DNA of 64,000 nt from Batillaria attramentaria (GCA_018292915.2 JACVVK020000208.1:417501-481500); one strand, 5' to 3'. Shown: positions 1-13,852, counted from the stretch's first letter. Numbers and translations: made by a program. The notes: generated by a model from the sequence alone, not told the origin.

Positions 1-264
1 GGGTTTGCTTTATGACCGTTATCTGGGAATGCACATAAATTTTTCAGTCTTAATCCCTGACGTCGCCGTATCATCATTGGCAGCTGACTGCCGCCACGTG
101 AAAACAGCACCTAGGGCATCACTTTTGACGCAGATAAAGCGGGACTGGCAACAAGAAACCAGCCTGACTGTCTACATGCCCGACTATCTGTCTATAGTCT
201 GTCTTTGCTGAGTGAAAGGGCACTGAAGTCAATGAAAGAGGGGGACTTTACTTTGGACATTTTC

Positions 265-490
265 AACCAAAAAAATCAAAAATAAATGCAATCCTAAAAT
301 TGCGAAACTTAAATTGCTGAACTGGCCCTTCGCAACACGTGATTGTTATGTGTTCACGTCCAGTGACTACGAGAATGTGTGTGATTCACGTGAGCGTGCG
401 TGCTGGGTTTAGCTCGCGGCGCTTTGAGCCAAGTATTTGGGATACAGCGTCTACATTAGTGCAATTCTTCTTCTTATCATTATTACATTG
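265..490 (+). repeat. SINE family B, 3' fragment
   Basis: It shares the GATTCACGTGAGCGTGCGTG and CGGCGCTTTGAGCCAA blocks with copies at 35300, 51066 (reverse) and 62190 (reverse), and ends in a TTATCATTATTA tail. The head is missing. Confidence 0.65.
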
Positions 491-1521
491 CTCATCGTCT
501 GCGACCACAGAATCAGATACAGACAGAATGCTGCTGAACGTGACGCACAGGGCGGATAGTAGTATTTGTTAATTCTGTTTAGGACTATGGCGACAACGTC
601 CATACAAAGTCGTGAAGTTGGGCGCTGCCATGTTTCGCTTCTGTGCCGTTATGCCAGTGGAGATCGAAAGTTGTCTCCCTTAGGCCTCAGCCAACGCGGC
701 CTTGCAATCAAAACTGTGCACCGCTTTTGAAATTCTATTTTTCTGGTTGGTTCTGTGTTATCATATTCCTACAGGTGCCCACGTTGTGCTGACTTGAGTG
801 TCCTAGCGCTCCCACCATCCGTCAGTGCCAAACACGCAAGATGATCCAATCGCTTTCGTGTTTTTAGTCGGCCATCCAGCCCCACAGGACACGGCACCGT
901 AAATTAGCCACACCACATCCCCATGACATCGCCATCCCTGACGCTCGTCCTACTGACACCGACACTATCCCCATTCCGCCTCAACAGCTGTAGATCACTA
1001 ATACAGGAAGAGGGGGAAGACACAACTGCAAAACACACCTCTCCACGTTTCGGGGGGCAAGCACGGTTAAGAGCGGAGGGCGTCGAACACCTTCGCTGCA
1101 AAATCGTCCACGATTTACGCGAAACCCGATAGCGCAAGCTGACATCGATGGCATCTGAATGGCGGGCAAGCGTTGTGTTTTACTGTTTCATCTACTCCCC
1201 CGAGTAACACCCACCCCCACCCCTCTTCCTCCCCCCTACCCTCTGTACCCCCCCCCCTCCCCTTGCCTCGCTTGCCAGTTTACACAAAGCTCTCCGGGTC
1301 AAATTCTGCCCCAGTTACACTGTCGGCTTTGTTGGTTGTGTTGCGTGCCTTGTGGTGATCGGCAATGTACCAGCCGGCCTGTAGCAAGTTCATCGAACAC
1401 TGCCATCTATACTAACATTTTGTCGTAACGATTTTACTGTACGAGGGATTAAGCTGGCGACGCCGACGCCAAGAACGGACAGTTTTACTGCAGGGTAATA
1501 CAGAGAAATAAAACTCTGAAT

Positions 1522-1573
1522 CCTGCTCTCTCTCTCTCTCTCTCCCCCCCCCCCCATCTCTCTCTCTCTCTCG
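1522..1573. repeat. (CT)n with internal poly-C
   Basis: Two CT dinucleotide runs separated by a C homopolymer. The open frames here are repeat translations. Confidence 0.9.
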
Positions 1574-1879
1574 CCGCAAAGCGCACACCAAATACCCCTC
1601 CGCTGAGCGATAAAAACAGCGTTCCGACGTTGTCGTTTTATGGTTGCACACCTGAAACACGCAGCCTCCGCGGCCCTTTGTCACTGACGGGTCGTACCAA
1701 GCTACTTTGTTTTGCCACGGCTCATTCATTCATAACTCTCTTCCTCCCCCCCCCCCCCCCCTTACCGGCACGTTCGGCATTCGCTCCGTGCAGAATAGCA
1801 CCACAGTTCCTGGGCAAAACACGGTCAGACGAACAAGATAAAATATATCGCTACTCGGGGGTCACTGAGCAGATGTCCG

Positions 1880-2030
1880 ATACCTCCGCGAACCGAGATC
1901 GGTTTCGGGTATGGAAATGAGATGACCTGACTCGAATATATATCAATTACACGCAACTGTTAAGTATTCAGGACGTAAAACGTTCAGCATGGATTAGTAC
2001 AAAACATCCCTTGTTCTGCAGGCGTAAGGA
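1880..2030. repeat. Dispersed repeat, copy 1
   Basis: It matches 2537-2675 through GGGTATGGAAATGAG, an AAGTAT..GGACGTA segment and CCCTTGTTCTGCA. Origin unknown. Confidence 0.5.
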
Positions 2031-2536
2031 CACAAACCAAGCGTGGGGTCATGTTTGGTGTTTATTTGAAGAACCCTGTTTGACGAGTGTGCTAGTTTAT
2101 AGTGATGTTTGTTGTCAGGAAAAAGCGGGAATTTCGTGATGTTTGTATTACGTAGGGCAAGGTGCATGCCTGAGGGCCGCAACAAGAGGCAAGCTGTTAG
2201 TCAAGCTGGGACTTCTTGCGCACAAGAGAGGCAAAGGTGACGCGAGCGGGTTTGGGTGAAGCGGCTTTCTAGTATTCTAGCCTATACAGAATGAAGACTA
2301 GCATTACTCAAGTGAGGCCCGAGCGGAAGAGAGACATTCATTTTTTTCCCTAAACTCTTGTTTTTTCTAAACTCAGATGCATGCCCTTGAATGGTCTGTG
2401 CATGGTAGTTTTTGTTTCTAGATGGAAGCATTTTTAGGGGTGACTATGATGCCTGAGGCTAACAGGGGATACATAAGCATTCTGAGAACCGTACATTTGT
2501 ATTCTTTGACCTGCACGCTCTAAAAAGTCAACCACC

Positions 2537-2675
2537 CCTGCGAATCGCTGTCGGTTGTGGGTATGGAAATGAGCCGAATATCTGTTACCTGCAAGTGTGA
2601 AGTATGCACGACGTATACGTAAGACAGCGAATGGCAAGGATGATTACACAACGCCCCTTGTTCTGCACGCTGTAA
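2537..2675. repeat. Dispersed repeat, copy 2
   Basis: Same family as 1880-2030. The phrase CTGCACGCT(C/G)TAAAAAGTCA occurs at both 2512 and 2664, so this copy is bracketed by a short direct repeat. A weaker relative lies at 21575-21630. Confidence 0.5.
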
Positions 2676-3235
2676 AAAGTCAGCTGAGGTGGACGTACAC
2701 GGGGATTCGATACGCTGAGTTTGCAAGTAGGGAGCTGTCGGCACGCCAAACATTTGCATCATAAATCCCTCTCAGCTGTACCCCCTCTCATTTCCGTCTT
2801 GAATTATTATCATAAATTATGCAACGGCCCTCTTAGCATAACTATCACGTCTAATACCTTTTTTTCCCCAACAGTAAATCAGGATCTAGAGGAGGCCTCC
2901 TCCCCCCCCCCTCTCCCCCGGAACATTACAAAATGTTTCACCTCTCGGTTAAATAACATTTGGCACAAGTGATTCTTGTTCACAATTCCACCATAAAATA
3001 CAAATGGCAGGGTGTAACCTGAAATGCGAAAAGCATGATTTTCAGATGGCATTAATTACACAGCTCCAAATGATACCGAAAAGTGGTTAAAAAAAACAAA
3101 CAAACCAACAACACTTTTTGGAAATTTTGAACGTGTATCAGGAAAATAAAGACAATTTTCTTTGAAGTGAAAAAAGGCCGCATGGGCGTGTAGCGCTGTG
3201 AACGCTGTAGTTGTCTTAATCTCGGGGGCAACTCC

Positions 3236-3657
3236 ATGACAAGAAACTACAAGAAACACATCAGGTCTGTATAAACTACCACCAAGACGAGACACAAGAA
3301 GGAAAGCGACGTTATGTCTCAAAAATGCCACCAAGACGAGACCTGTAAGGAACACGACATGTCTTAAAAATTCCACCAAGGCGAGACACTACAATCATGT
3401 ATAAGAAACACGACATCATGTCTCAAAATACCACGGAAGACGAGGCACAACAAGAAACACGACATCATGTCTTAAGAAATACCATCAAGACGAGATACCA
3501 CAAGAAACACGACATCATGTCTCAAAATACCATCAAGACGAGATACTACAAGAAACGACATCATGTCTCAAAATACCATCAAGACGAGACACTACAAAGA
3601 ACACGACATCATGTCTTAAAAAAACTACCATCAAGACGAGACACTACAAGAACCTCG
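3236..3657. repeat. Minisatellite with 46-52 bp units, about 8 copies
   Basis: Degenerate units are built from CATCAAGACGAGA, ACAAGAAACACGACATCATG and TCTCAAAATAC. The right-hand copies are cleanest and the left-hand copies most diverged. Any protein read across it is a repeat translation. Confidence 0.85.
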
Positions 3658-5186
3658 ACAAAAGGCAGACGGGCGTCTGCAGGCAGCTGTCAAAGATGTG
3701 TTTCGAAGTCATAAAACCATCAACACACTCTCCCTAATCAGCAGCTTCGCGTGTCCATATTCATTAGGCAGTAAACGACACTTAACACAAAACCCCAGAC
3801 GGCCCGACACACACGTCCCCCGACATTTTTTTTTTTTTACGGGGCTAATTCCATCACTGCTAAGCCAACTAATTTTGGAACAGTTTAACTCGCGAGTGCG
3901 CCTGTACGAAAAGCTCTAGCTCTTAATGCGAAACAGTGATGTTTCCATTCTGCGCGCGGTCAAACATTCAAACTGTACGATTGTTGTTACACTACTGGAG
4001 CGCTCAGTATGGTCGCCGCGTCAAGGAGAGCGCTTCTGTTGGCTCAGTGCCAGCATTACAGACGCTGTCACTGCCCAGGTGTCTAAATGGTGTGATGATA
4101 GATACCATGAAAACAGCTCAGAACGATCTGTGAGCATTAAAATGGTAGCGTTATCTCCTTTTGCTTTAAAACCAGGCACTCACTGAAGATTTTTAGGCTC
4201 ACAAAATGGTTCTGAATTGTTCTGGCATCACACCACTAAGACACATGTACAAATACATGAACAGACAGGCTTGCGTTCAGCTGATTGGAGCCAAAACGCA
4301 GGAAACAATGCCCAACTTTTCTGAACCGATAAACGGGCAAGAATTTACATACATATATTTCAATATTTATGACCACTGCGCAATTTCACGCTACAACACA
4401 GTAAGCTGGGATTACATGATAATAGGGATGAAGAGAACCGTTCAGTTTTTCCCCGATAAGGAAAAGTGCACAATTTTACATACTAAGAATTCCTTCTTGT
4501 CTGTCACTTTAGCATCCTTCGTTCCTGGTATACGATCAGTGAGAAGAATACAAAGGGGCATAACTCTCCGATTTCCGCCTATCATTACGTGGTATGCTAA
4601 AGGGACAAAACTCTTCCAAACAGTCGACCCTATTGGCTCTCTGGATTCGATCGTCTGCTCTGTGGCGTAACGATCACTGCCAACGTCCTCTAAAACGACA
4701 AAATTAATGCCCTCTTGCTATGCACACGCTCTAACTTCGCGAGATCTGGTTTATTTCTTCTTTTTCTCGGACATGCCAAAGAGATCGGTAGACCCAGGAT
4801 AAGCATGCTAACATAATGCGCGGAAGGGGCGGTAAGTGGCTGGTAGGGAGGGGTGGTTTGTGTCCGTGTCAGTGAAGAGTGACTGACCTTATCAGACGCA
4901 GCATCGAGGATTCAGACAGACGGCTAGATAGATACCCTCCCTTGGCAGCAGAGACTCACCCCTATCTCGACCTTCTCGCTAACTACACACAGCCCTGAAG
5001 CTAATTACGGGCGAAAGGTATCCTCGTGTAATAGGTATACAGATTTTGACCAACAAGGGGGAAAACAGTTATTGGTGACTTTACCGCGCGCAAGCAACAG
5101 AGACTATTTCGCGGCTAACCGAAGTCCCTGTCCTATAAAACGTTTTAGAATTTTCACGTTAAAACAGAATGTAAATACAAGTACAA

Positions 5187-5210
5187 ACAAACAAACAAAC
5201 AAACCAAACC

Positions 5211-5245
<35 letters not shown>

Positions 5246-5262
5246 CCAAACAAACAACTTAC
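5187..5262. repeat. (CAAA)n(CAA)n simple repeat
   Basis: An A/C-only tract of CAAA and CAA units, G-free on this strand. Confidence 0.9.
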
Positions 5263-7529
5263 TCCAAAACGCTGCCCGTTTTCCCCGGCTTTGTGACCTA
5301 AACCTGATTGCGTAACTCGGTAATAACGGTCAAGGCTGAACCAAGCTGAACTGTTCCGTCAGGTTAGCTATCCCTTCCCCTCATAACCTACCCCATTACA
5401 GTTGTCTTTAATCACTCATGTGGCGGCTACGTTAAACCCTAGCTAATCAACAAACTGCCCAACCAACCGACAAGACTGATACACGTCACCTCTGGATCTG
5501 TTTTGCGTTTGTTCAGACCGTTTTACTTACTTCGTTGTGTTATAGAGGAATTTACACCAGCAACCACAATCAGGAAAGCAAAATACTCATACTTTTTTTT
5601 TAAACCTTCGGACGTTGCCCCCCTGCAAAAGTTCCTACCTGTCCCAGGTGTTGTCCCACCTGTGGGTATGAGGCGGAAGCGGGCCCAGGTGTCCACAAAC
5701 AATGTGACGTCAGTAATGTAAGTACGACATGCTGACAGACATCTAGTGATACGAAACAACGCCTCATTGTGAATGACATAACCGCCCCACACGGGCAAGT
5801 CTGAACGTACAAAGATTGATTAGATAGGAGTGATGAAATATCATGTGATGCGCCTCGCACCTGTTTCATTTGATTTATAGTGCGGGCAGGCTGCAGCCAG
5901 GCTCCGTCTGCACTGAAACAGTTCGTGCAGGAGTCTGAGCGTGTCAAACTGCACAACATTCGTCAAAAACTGTACCGTGTCGAAACAACCACGTGACACA
6001 CCGTCCTTCCTCCGCGTTTTACGGCCGTATTTCAAATCCTCAGTCAAAGTCGCTGAGTGAGAAGAAACCGCCCTGTATGACAAGTCCCCAGTCACTCATG
6101 GTGAGGACGTTAACCCCAGGAAGACGAAACAGGACCCGCACAAGGCCCACGTGTCGTCAATAGTCGCGCCTATACTTCTGGCAGCGAACAAGCTGGTTTT
6201 ATGACGGAAAAGGACAAAAAACTACCTCCTTTGAAAAACAAAACAAAACAAAACTCAATAGCAGTATCGTCTATTCACTGGCGTGGAAAGATGAACTGGG
6301 TCGTCCAGAGAAATGGACTCCCATTAACAATGAACCAGCAAACCTGTGACCAAAGGATCAAAAACTACACTACACAAAACCACATCAAGAGAAACACTAC
6401 AGAAAGGTGTACATGCAAGGGAGTGCTCAGACGGAACCGTTGGGAAACAGAAAGAGACAGCTTGGGTGTTACAACATAGCGACGGGTACAGACAAAGAGA
6501 CAGGGATGTTATTCCGCCTCTGTTCGTCTGGAAGCGCCTGCCAAGGGAAGGCAATACTGAACAGGAAGTTGGGCTCAGTTATCGGCCCTTCCAGCCAAAG
6601 AATGCGCATGTTTTCGCGCCGGTATGCGCGGCTGTCAGTCCGGGGATCACCCTCGCCCTGCAGTCGCTTGTTGCTTTGCTTGTCTCTGGCTGAACTTTCA
6701 CACAAACACAAAGCCTCGGCCTGAAGAAACAACAAGGACACCGTCTAGAGCCGTCACACACAGCGACAGCGCTATTCGCTTCACTACAGTCTCGTACAGC
6801 GCGCTGTTCCGTGATCCTAACCTCCTCCTGCCGACCGTGTGAGACAAAGTGCTTCCATTACGCTGGAGGTGCTACTCTGCTGAACTTATCCAAAAGGCAC
6901 AAAGACGCGGAGAGATGGAAACACACGGGAAAAGTAATCCAGAAGACAGCGCAAGACTAGGGGCTGGGATAATAAGGAATGGCCTGGACAGTGCAATTGT
7001 GGGCTGTCACATGCCCCCAGACAGTCCACGTGAAACACTCCACAGACCCTAGAGAACATCCTGCAGGTCTGCCTCCTCTGCCATGAAGCTGAGACAGGGC
7101 ACTGACCCAATGGAGTAACGCTGATGGAGAAACTCTGAGTCTTCAAGACATACCTACTGAACACCATAGACGTCATCTCTACTGACGTAGCCATCTGAGG
7201 CCGAGTCCACGGAATGCAGAAGAAGACGACAACAAAGAAGAAGACGAAATTAAGAGGAAGACGACGAAGACAAAGGCCTCGAAAGGACCATGGCTCATAA
7301 ACGAACGCAAGGTCGAGGAACGTGGCCAAGTGTGGAAGATGGGAGGGGACTGAAGGAAGGGAAGGAGCTGAACAGGGGAAACAGGATGAAATGAATGAGG
7401 AGGGCAGGAACCGACAGATCGGTCCGAGGTCAAATAAATAACACCTTATTTCTCACAGGTTCAACACTGTCATATTAACGGGAACGTTTCGATATCTACG
7501 AATGTAGGCTCCAACTTGTCAGACGTGAG

Positions 7530-7531
<2 letters not shown>

Positions 7532-7616
<85 letters not shown>
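7532..7616. repeat. (GT)n(GA)n compound microsatellite
   Basis: About 21 GT units join about 21 GA units without a spacer. Confidence 0.97.
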
Positions 7617-7619
<3 letters not shown>

Positions 7620-8175
7620 CACACAAGATTGTACGGGGGGTGGGGGTGCGGCGTGATTTCGGTAGAAGCCGAAGGGTTTTCGTGCTCCACTGGACGGCTG
7701 GCATAGCTAAAGACAGGCAGAGCGAGGCAGGTCAAACTAAACAGAACCGACTGACAGGTGGGATCAACCTATCGGACTGGACTGAAAGGCAAACACGAAC
7801 AGTCTGCACTGCGGAATCCATCAGCCCTCCATTGCCCCCTACACACACCCCACTTTCCACTCTAGCGTTGCATAACAACCGTCCAGCACTTACCCCTCTA
7901 CTACGGCTCCCGTATCGTGCACTTTGTGGTACAGCTGCGGGCTTACTGTACATGTTTCGCGACTCGAGAAATCTTTGGATCAAAACGTTAGAAGCTTTGC
8001 ACTACGTAACAAAATTCAAAAATACATGCCAATCTAAAATTTGGAAAAGTCCTGAATGGTACAATCGCTACGCCGGGTATACGGCCATAGTGAATAAATA
8101 GTGTTTGAAATATGAGACCGACAGCATTAAAGTGGATTGACACAATTCACAACAAGTAAACTGGTATACATGTAT

Positions 8176-8203
8176 ACCCGAGCGAAGCCGGGTACTCTGC
8201 TAG
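8176..8203 (+). mobile_element. Helitron-like 3' terminus
   Basis: A short hairpin (ACCCG at 8176-8180 pairing with CGGGT at 8189-8193) is followed within seven bases by CTAG and then T. Helitrons typically end in a GC-rich hairpin followed by CTRR, inserted before a T. No matching 5' TC end or Rep/helicase gene is seen, so this would be a non-autonomous relic. Confidence 0.45.
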
Positions 8204-8599
8204 TAGTGAATAAATTTACAGGATGTGCAAATGGCCCTTGTGAACAAACTATACCAAATCAGCCTTACTACCGTGGAAAGATAGCCCCTTTCCTTCACAG
8301 AGGGAGTACGTTAGGCCTCATATCGCGGTAGTCGTGTTGTTACACACGCACAGACAAACCGAGTGAGAGGAATGAGATGAGAAAGTGGGTCATAGTGTCG
8401 CATGCACGGGAAGGTTGGCCCACATTACATCTATACAGCTGCCACAGGGTTAGTCTTCTGAAGAAGGGTACGCACGTTCTCTCTCTCGCTCTACCTCTCC
8501 TGTGTATACACAAGAGCCTTTCGTTGGTGTGTCAAAAACAAGAGGACGATCTTGGAAAGAGTGGGAGGGAGTTTTGGGGAGGGTGATGGTAATGGTTTT

Positions 8600-8603
<4 letters not shown>

Positions 8604-8645
<42 letters not shown>

Positions 8646-8657
8646 ATGCCAACGACA

Positions 8658-8717
<60 letters not shown>
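8604..8717. repeat. (GA)n and (TG)n microsatellites with a short spacer
   Basis: GA run at 8604-8643, 18 bp of unique sequence, then a TG run at 8662-8717. Confidence 0.95.
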
Positions 8718-8723
<6 letters not shown>

Positions 8724-9238
8724 CTGTATGATAGACCCCCTTAGTTATGCAACTAATGCCAAACAGACGCCAAACAAAAGCTCTTTTCTTCACGTTGTTA
8801 GCGCTAAGCTGCGACAGACACCATTCCCTCTTCAATCACATATTGGTTCTCGAAAGCTCATCGGGTAATAAATTTCCTAACCTTTGCTCGTTAAGGTTCG
8901 GCCATTTGGCAGCCATTTCTTACTTTACTAGCTCCTTCATCTTCATTCCTGCCGAAAGATGAGCGGGGTTTTGCAGCGCACCACATTAAAAAGGCGCTTT
9001 TAGTGAAACCATAAATTTAAGCGTCAGCTTCGCCCGTGCTAAGTGGAAACCGTGTTTCTTAAAATGCGTTAAAGGTACACCAAAGGTGGGTGGAACTATG
9101 GGGCCGCGATCACAGAGGGGTCTCTTGTTCAAACTCATTTTGGTTCCAAGGAGTTGAAGTACTTTCTTTATTCCTCACTCACTTTACACTCCAGTTGTTT
9201 GAAGGCGACAGGAGAGGTAGAACTTACGAAAGAAAACT

Positions 9239-9592
<354 letters not shown>

Positions 9593-9906
9593 TTGCTTCC
9601 CCCACAAACCCCCAAGCATTGCCCCTACACCCCCCCTCCCCCTTCCCTGTATGTGCCCCAAAAGTGTACACATCACATTTGCAGGCATATTTTTGCATTG
9701 TGCATGGCTGTGAAGGGCCAGGAAAAGACGAGAGGTGTATGGAGGTATAGAGAGGTATAGCGAGAGAGAGAACATTGTTGGCCGGAGGTGTCGTGTGGGC
9801 ACCTTGCCTAGCGTGGGGGCAAACAGTCAGCCCTGTCGCCTGCACTGTTTGGTTTGTTGGCCGGCTCGGCCACTTTACAGGCACGCAACACGACGCCAAA
9901 GTTTAC

Positions 9907-9907
<1 letters not shown>

Positions 9908-9995
<88 letters not shown>
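9908..9995. repeat. (CA)n(GA)n compound microsatellite
   Basis: CA run to 9943, directly continued by GA. Confidence 0.97.
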
Positions 9996-9996
<1 letters not shown>

Positions 9997-10080
9997 CAAA
10001 AACAGAGGCCTTTCTCACTACGTACTTCGCAGTACACTATTTCCAATAAGCAGGCCACGTCACATGGAAAATATAAAGAA

Positions 10081-10082
<2 letters not shown>

Positions 10083-10136
<54 letters not shown>
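10083..10136. repeat. (TG)n(AG)n microsatellite
   Basis: Compound TG then AG run. Confidence 0.95.
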
Positions 10137-10735
10137 CTTCTTGTTCCTGGCCATAAATTACAAGACGTCTCTCCGAGTCATTTACAATTTCAAGGGTCCA
10201 TAAACTCCCTAACAAAGGACTGATCTAACATACACATGTCTAAAAACCCATCAAATGTATACGATTCATAAGCTACAAGCTTCGAGTCTGATCAGCAAAA
10301 CACAGACACATTTACCGGCAATACGGAAGACGGGAGTTCGAGTGCTTTGCTGATTTGGGGGGGAGGGGGGGAGAAGGTAAGGTAAGTGCGTAATTTACAT
10401 TCCTCCCCCCTCCCCTCCTCACTACCGCCCCTTCCGCCAACACATAGCCGCCACCAGGAATGATCAAGACGAACAAGCAAACTAAGGAATGACAGGCTAA
10501 TTTCATTAGCACGCAGGCACTACCATCGGCGTCTCGCTTGACATGATTAAACGCACTCCCCAAACCTCGCTTTGCGCCCCCATTCCAACCCCCACCCCCC
10601 ATAACTGAACACATTCACACTACCCTCGGCTTAAGAAACTGTCCGTTCTTGTCGTACCCCAGAGAAATGCGAAACAGTAGCTAAATGTGAGACAGTGTTC
10701 GCCATACGTGTATGTGTGTGCGCGCGCGCGACTGC

Positions 10736-10739
<4 letters not shown>

Positions 10740-10778
<39 letters not shown>
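10740..10778. repeat. (AG)n microsatellite
   Basis: Perfect AG run. Confidence 0.95.
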
Positions 10779-10779
<1 letters not shown>

Positions 10780-11295
10780 AAGTGTACAGTGTGAAAGTAA
10801 TTTGAGGCATGTTTGAATTTGTTACTAGGTTTACGCAATTGCATGACGTAAATATAACTTAAATTATCCTCTCGCAATCCGCTGTCTCTCTTCTACACTC
10901 GTCCAAAAGTGTCCCCCCCCCCCTATTTGTTTTACCTCCCCCCTTTACACACAACACAAAACAAAACCCACACTAACTTCCCCTCGGTGTTAATACGTTC
11001 ACTGAAATGATCCAGCACAAAAAAGCAGCCCAAAACCTGTCTGCACTATCAGTAACGACCGCTCCAAGATTCAAATTAAAACAGCGCTGAAGCTGCTAGC
11101 ATTACAAAATTCAGGAATCCGCCTACTTTCCTCTTTCCATTTTTCTGCCGACTTGGTGAAGCGTTTTGACCGCGTTACACCGAAGACTTATGGGCAGGCA
11201 GTGGGTACAGCCGACAGACAGGGTCCCTGAACACTTTACTGGCTTACGGGGGGAAGAATGCACTGTACTCGCTATAGGGGTCAGGCAGGTAATTA

Positions 11296-11380
<85 letters not shown>
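11296..11380. repeat. (CT)n(CA)n microsatellite
   Basis: Reverse complement of the TG-then-AG arrangement. Confidence 0.95.
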
Positions 11381-11382
<2 letters not shown>

Positions 11383-11502
11383 ACAGAGGTCTATAAAGAA
11401 ATAGTTCTTCTATTCGTCGCACTTGTAGAGGAAGCCGTACTGTGTATGTCTTTGTTCCAAATTATCTTTCCTCCTCTTTTCAATTTCGCTGGAATTTCTG
11501 CT

Positions 11503-11580
<78 letters not shown>
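11503..11580. repeat. (CT)n(CA)n microsatellite
   Basis: Same structure and orientation as the tract 120 bp upstream. Confidence 0.95.
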
Positions 11581-11583
<3 letters not shown>

Positions 11584-11842
11584 ATTTCACAGCCAGCCCT
11601 TGGCCCTGGAAAGGAAATCGTGCTGTGCGGATGACAAAGGCCGGCTTTCCCTCCGTGTAGCCCTGTACCCCTTGTACGATTGTGGTCCCCAGCCCCTGCC
11701 ATAGCGATCCCATTTGAAAGGCCAGCACTATAAAATACACTGTCAGTCTGATCACACACGCATCACAACACTCCACATGCCTGCGTTCAGTACAGCGTGC
11801 TTGAAGAGGTAGCTAGGGTACTCTCACTTTGTTGTGTCCCAT

Positions 11843-11861
11843 TCTCTCTCTCTCTCTCTCT

Positions 11862-11915
<54 letters not shown>

Positions 11916-11925
11916 CGTGTGCGCG
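11843..11925. repeat. (CT)n(GT)n microsatellite
   Basis: CT run followed by GT with a GCGT-rich end. Confidence 0.95.
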
Positions 11926-13182
11926 CTTGCGGGTTGTAGCAGTTTATTCTTGCTGTTTCCCCGGGCAAAGCCTTCAACACTGCTGTTTGTATCTGACAAG
12001 TTGATTTATAAACACTTATGACACTGTCATGTCCTGTGAAATTCTGCGATATGCATACCATTCATTTATTTCGCTTCACTGGTACTTCTAATTTCATCAA
12101 TAAATACAGCACATACAGCAGTTTTCTTCTCAGAAGAAACAAATACGGTGTCATGTTGTGAAATTCTCAGCAATGTGCACATACTCTTCTTTTATTTCTA
12201 CTATCATCAATAAAAGCAGTACACAGTGAGAACAGTCTTCATTTTAGCAGAAGCAAAATGTCTTCAACTGTGTTTCCAACTCGGAAATAAAAAATGCTTG
12301 GTCAATATGCCATTTCTGTCTATATTGTCTGTGAGCTTCACAGCCTTACTATATTTATATATATTAGCTACATCATTGGAACTAGTCAGACATGCCGTAT
12401 GGCTTTTCCTGATTTCAACAGACTCACCCAGACAGAACGAAAGGGTAAGAGTGTGACTGGGGTATGCGTGAATCTACGCCGCAGTATTTTTTTTTTTTTT
12501 TTGGTACGCAAGCACAATAAAGCCAACTACATTCCCGCACCATCCAGTCCTGAACGAACCCCACTTAGCTGTTTTGAGCCCCAGTGCGCGACAGGCGTGT
12601 TCCGACGGATTTCAAAGGCTTCTGCGCTGACAGGCAGCGTAAAGGACTGTAGAGATTTTCACCCTAGGGAAATTCTCACGAGGGCACTGAAGCAACTGAT
12701 GGTGGTGATAACCTCGTGGTCATTCTTACAGTCAGTCTCAGTTCTACCTCTGGTCAGCGTTCGCGCCCACGTGTAGTTTTTACGACCACGACAGTGCGGA
12801 TAAAAGATAACTGATAACGGGTTTTTGTGTTGTGTGTTGTCCTCGTGATCGTTTTGTTACGCTGAAAGTGATTCACCGACACGTTCACGGTAAAAAATAA
12901 TGATCACTCACTGGTCACAGACTAGCCGAAACTGCAAAGTACAAAAAGAAAAAAATAGGTGGTTGTTACGAAATGCCACTTCATTCATTTTGCTGTTGTT
13001 GTTGAAAAATAGATGCGGATGGCTCTATGGCGTTTTGTCCAGGGGTGATTGCCAACGTCCCTTCTCGTCCTTTGTTTTCGCAGATTTCCGATTTCTCACC
13101 CGCCCTTACCAAGAGAGGAGTGGCTTACCGTTGAAGCCAAACCCAGACCACCCGAGCGGAAGGAGGCTGGCCATGCTGGACT

Positions 13183-13360
13183 GGGGAGCCGGGCTGGTCG
13201 AATGGTAGAGCGTTGGACTTCTAATGCTCGGGTCGTGAGTTCGATCCCGGTTGGGGCCAAATATTTGTGCTGGCTTTTTCATCGTTGCCCCGTCTTTGAT
13301 ATCACCCTATGTGGTGGAAAAGGACGTTAAACCCCCAAACACCCACCCAAACACCCACAC
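13183..13360 (+). repeat. tRNA-derived SINE family A, full length, with TSD
   Basis: The tRNA-like head has an A-box region (TGGTCGAATGGTAGAGCG) and a B box (GAGTTCGATCCC). The conserved body includes CCAAATATTTGTGCTGGC and TTGCCCCGTCTTTGATATCA, and the tail is GGACGTTAAAC plus C/A-rich sequence. A perfect 12-bp target-site duplication, CCATGCTGGACT, flanks it (13171-13182 and 13361-13372). Open frames reading ERWTSNARVV through it are SINE translations, not protein. Confidence 0.95.
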
Positions 13361-13474
13361 CCATGCTGGACTACCCATCAACCCCCACACGAAAAGTGCC
13401 CCCCCCCCTCTCTCTCTCACACACACACACACACCTGGAACTGTGTACCCTTTCATGCACGACAGACACCAGAG

Positions 13475-13477
<3 letters not shown>

Positions 13478-13534
<57 letters not shown>
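13478..13534. repeat. (TG)n microsatellite
   Basis: Perfect TG run. Confidence 0.95.
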
Positions 13535-13537
<3 letters not shown>

Positions 13538-13849
13538 GGTCTAGGGCGAGGGGGCCTGAAAACTATACCCCCCGCAACAGCTGTGAAAAGCCAAGCATAG
13601 GTGGTTGCTGGTACTTGAGGCGGGGGACTTTCTATGTGCAGTGAACAAAAGATGGGAAGATGTTTACATTGGGGGGGTCAGGCGGCCATGGGGCCCTACA
13701 AAGGAAGCCCTGGGTTGGTTGACGAGTGCTGGTAGGGGCACGCGGAAACCCTTTGCGACAGCGGCGGTTGGAGGTAGGCTGGATTTAAAAAGTTTGCTTC
13801 CACAGACGTGAAGGTGTGTATGTGTGTTCAGGTGCGTGCGGCAGCCAGC

Positions 13850-13852
<3 letters not shown>

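Noticed and set aside
4206..4670. 154-codon open frame on the plus strand
   Set aside because: It is non-repetitive but resembles no family I know and lacks splice or promoter context. It contains AAAGGGGCATAACTCTCC, a type of phrase common in dispersed repeats. Length alone is not enough in AT-rich intron sequence.
13049..13330. Open frame containing ERWTSNARVV
   Set aside because: It is a translation of SINE family A. The same peptide appears wherever the SINE is read in that frame.
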